Part shown: positions 4,879 to 5,611 of the stretch, piece by piece
Position numbering within the stretch: the stretch's first letter is position 1
How the letters are laid out: every line of letters starts with the position of its first letter
NCBI GenBank assembly: GCA_902475645.1
Contig: CABSAH010000110.1
Coordinates: forward strand, 1 to 5,611
From: an uncultured Christensenellaceae bacterium
Lineage (GTDB): Bacteria; Bacillota; Clostridia; Christensenellales; CAG-138
DNA: 5,611 nt
Reading direction: 5' to 3'
Made by a program: the position numbers and the translations under genes
Notes under the pieces: generated by a model
Seen by the model: the letters and a program-made list of their open reading frames with translations, nothing else
Told to the model about the DNA's origin: nothing
The model's database searches: none

Positions 4879-5611
4879 TTGGAAAATTTGACCATAAGCG
4901 GCGCGATGCTAAAGGAAATGTTCCTTACGGGCGCAGCGCTGCTTGAAAAGAACCGGGCGTATATCGATTCGCTCAATGTGTTCCCCGTGCCGGACGGCGA
5001 TACGGGAACCAATATGTCCATGACGATGCAGAGCGCCGCCAGGGAGATACAGAACTGCAAGGGCACCAGCGTGAGCGATATTGCAGCTGCCGCTTCCTTG
5101 GGTGCGCTTAAAGGCGCGCGCGGCAATTCCGGCGTTATACTGTCCCAGATATTAAGGGGCTTTGCGCGCGCGCTTTCCGGCAAGGAGGAGATGGCGGAGC
5201 AAAGCTTTGCCGCTGCGCTTACCACGGGAACCGAGGCCGCATATAAGGCTGTTATGAAGCCCAAGGAAGGAACGATGCTTACGGTTGCCCGCATGATGGC
5301 GGAGGCCGTGACACGCGAAGCCAACGAAGGCGCCAACCTCTATAAGCTTATAGACATTATGATAGACGAGGGTGAGCGCGCGCTGCGGCTTACGCCGGAG
5401 CTTTTGCCCGTGCTTAAGGAAGCGGGCGTTGTGGATAGCGGCGGAAAGGGCCTTGTTACCATACTGCGCGGCTTTAAGATGGTTATAGACGGGGAGGACG
5501 TTGACGAATACGTTCTTGCGCCGCAGATGCAGGATACCGCAGGTATAGCGGGCGGCGAAGAAGGCGCGGATCTTGAAGCGCTTGACGATATAGAGTTCGG
5601 CTATTGCACGG
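4879..5611 (+). CDS. fakA: Fatty acid kinase subunit FakA (YloV/DAK2-domain protein), 5' part
   Basis: FakA supplies the ATP-binding kinase subunit that phosphorylates fatty acids bound by FakB (DegV family), feeding exogenous fatty acids into phospholipid synthesis at the cytoplasmic side of the membrane. The window holds 244 codons of a protein usually near 550 residues. The N-terminal DAK2/DhaL-type domain shows 'NVFPVPDGDTGTNM' with the Mg-ATP ligands D39 and D41, then 'GALKGARGNSGVILSQ' (residues 75-90), 'GTMLTVARMM' (131-140) and 'VVDSGGKGL' (184-192). The acidic stretch at 226-238 leads into 'IEFGYCT', where the middle domain of FakA begins. The start is TTG 4879 with GGAGG (4866-4870) 8 bases upstream; the first internal ATG at 4906 lacks such a site and would lose family sequence. 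It is co-transcribed with yloU. The 3' end lies outside the window. Confidence 0.95.
   Translation, partial: MENLTISGAMLKEMFLTGAALLEKNRAYIDSLNVFPVPDGDTGTNMSMTMQSAAREIQNCKGTSVSDIAAAASLGALKGARGNSGVILSQILRGFARALSGKEEMAEQSFAAALTTGTEAAYKAVMKPKEGTMLTVARMMAEAVTREANEGANLYKLIDIMIDEGERALRLTPELLPVLKEAGVVDSGGKGLVTILRGFKMVIDGEDVDEYVLAPQMQDTAGIAGGEEGADLEALDDIEFGYCT

Noticed and set aside
4839..5336. A 165-codon leftward open frame overlapping fakA
   Set aside because: It is an antisense shadow of fakA, whose motifs are intact on the plus strand; there is no ribosome binding site or family resemblance.

Overview
This 5.6 kb window looks like ordinary chromosome from a Gram-positive, Clostridia-like bacterium (Bacillota) of moderate GC content. 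The pointers are strong AGGAGG-type ribosome binding sites, two genes starting with TTG, frequent ATA (Ile), AAG and CTT codons, and a yloU-fakA gene pair (Asp23/Gls24-like protein followed by fatty acid kinase subunit) typical of this phylum. The genus cannot be decided from the sequence.

Layout from left to right. (1) The 5' end of an unrecognised leftward gene (1-97) has its own candidate promoter. (2) A leftward EamA/DMT-family membrane transporter covers 182-1108. (3) Divergent from it, rightward, is tadA, the tRNA adenosine deaminase (1163-1615). (4) A 235-base gap (1616-1850) holds two convergent terminator-like hairpins, one for tadA and one for tkt, and a doubtful 48-codon leftward ORF. 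(5) A full-length leftward transketolase covers 1851-3833. (6) Divergent from it is a small methylated-DNA--protein-cysteine methyltransferase, Ogt type (3908-4366). (7) A separate promoter then drives a rightward operon of yloU (4471-4824) and the first 244 codons of fakA (4879 to the window end).

The genes do not form one pathway. They are housekeeping functions: wobble-base editing of tRNA-Arg, the non-oxidative pentose phosphate pathway, repair of O6-alkylguanine, and phosphorylation of exogenous fatty acids. The only functional module is yloU-fakA, whose FakA would work with a FakB (DegV-family) fatty acid binding protein encoded elsewhere.

The most interesting signal is regulatory. Both divergent intergenic regions (transporter/tadA and tkt/ogt) are centred on a short perfect palindrome, GATATAATATC and GTATTATAC. 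Each palindrome reads as a -10 element on both strands, so each divergent pair may fire from one symmetric bidirectional promoter. I found no CRISPR array, insertion sequence, tRNA, rRNA, prophage gene or evident defence system, and no evidence for a novel multi-gene system.
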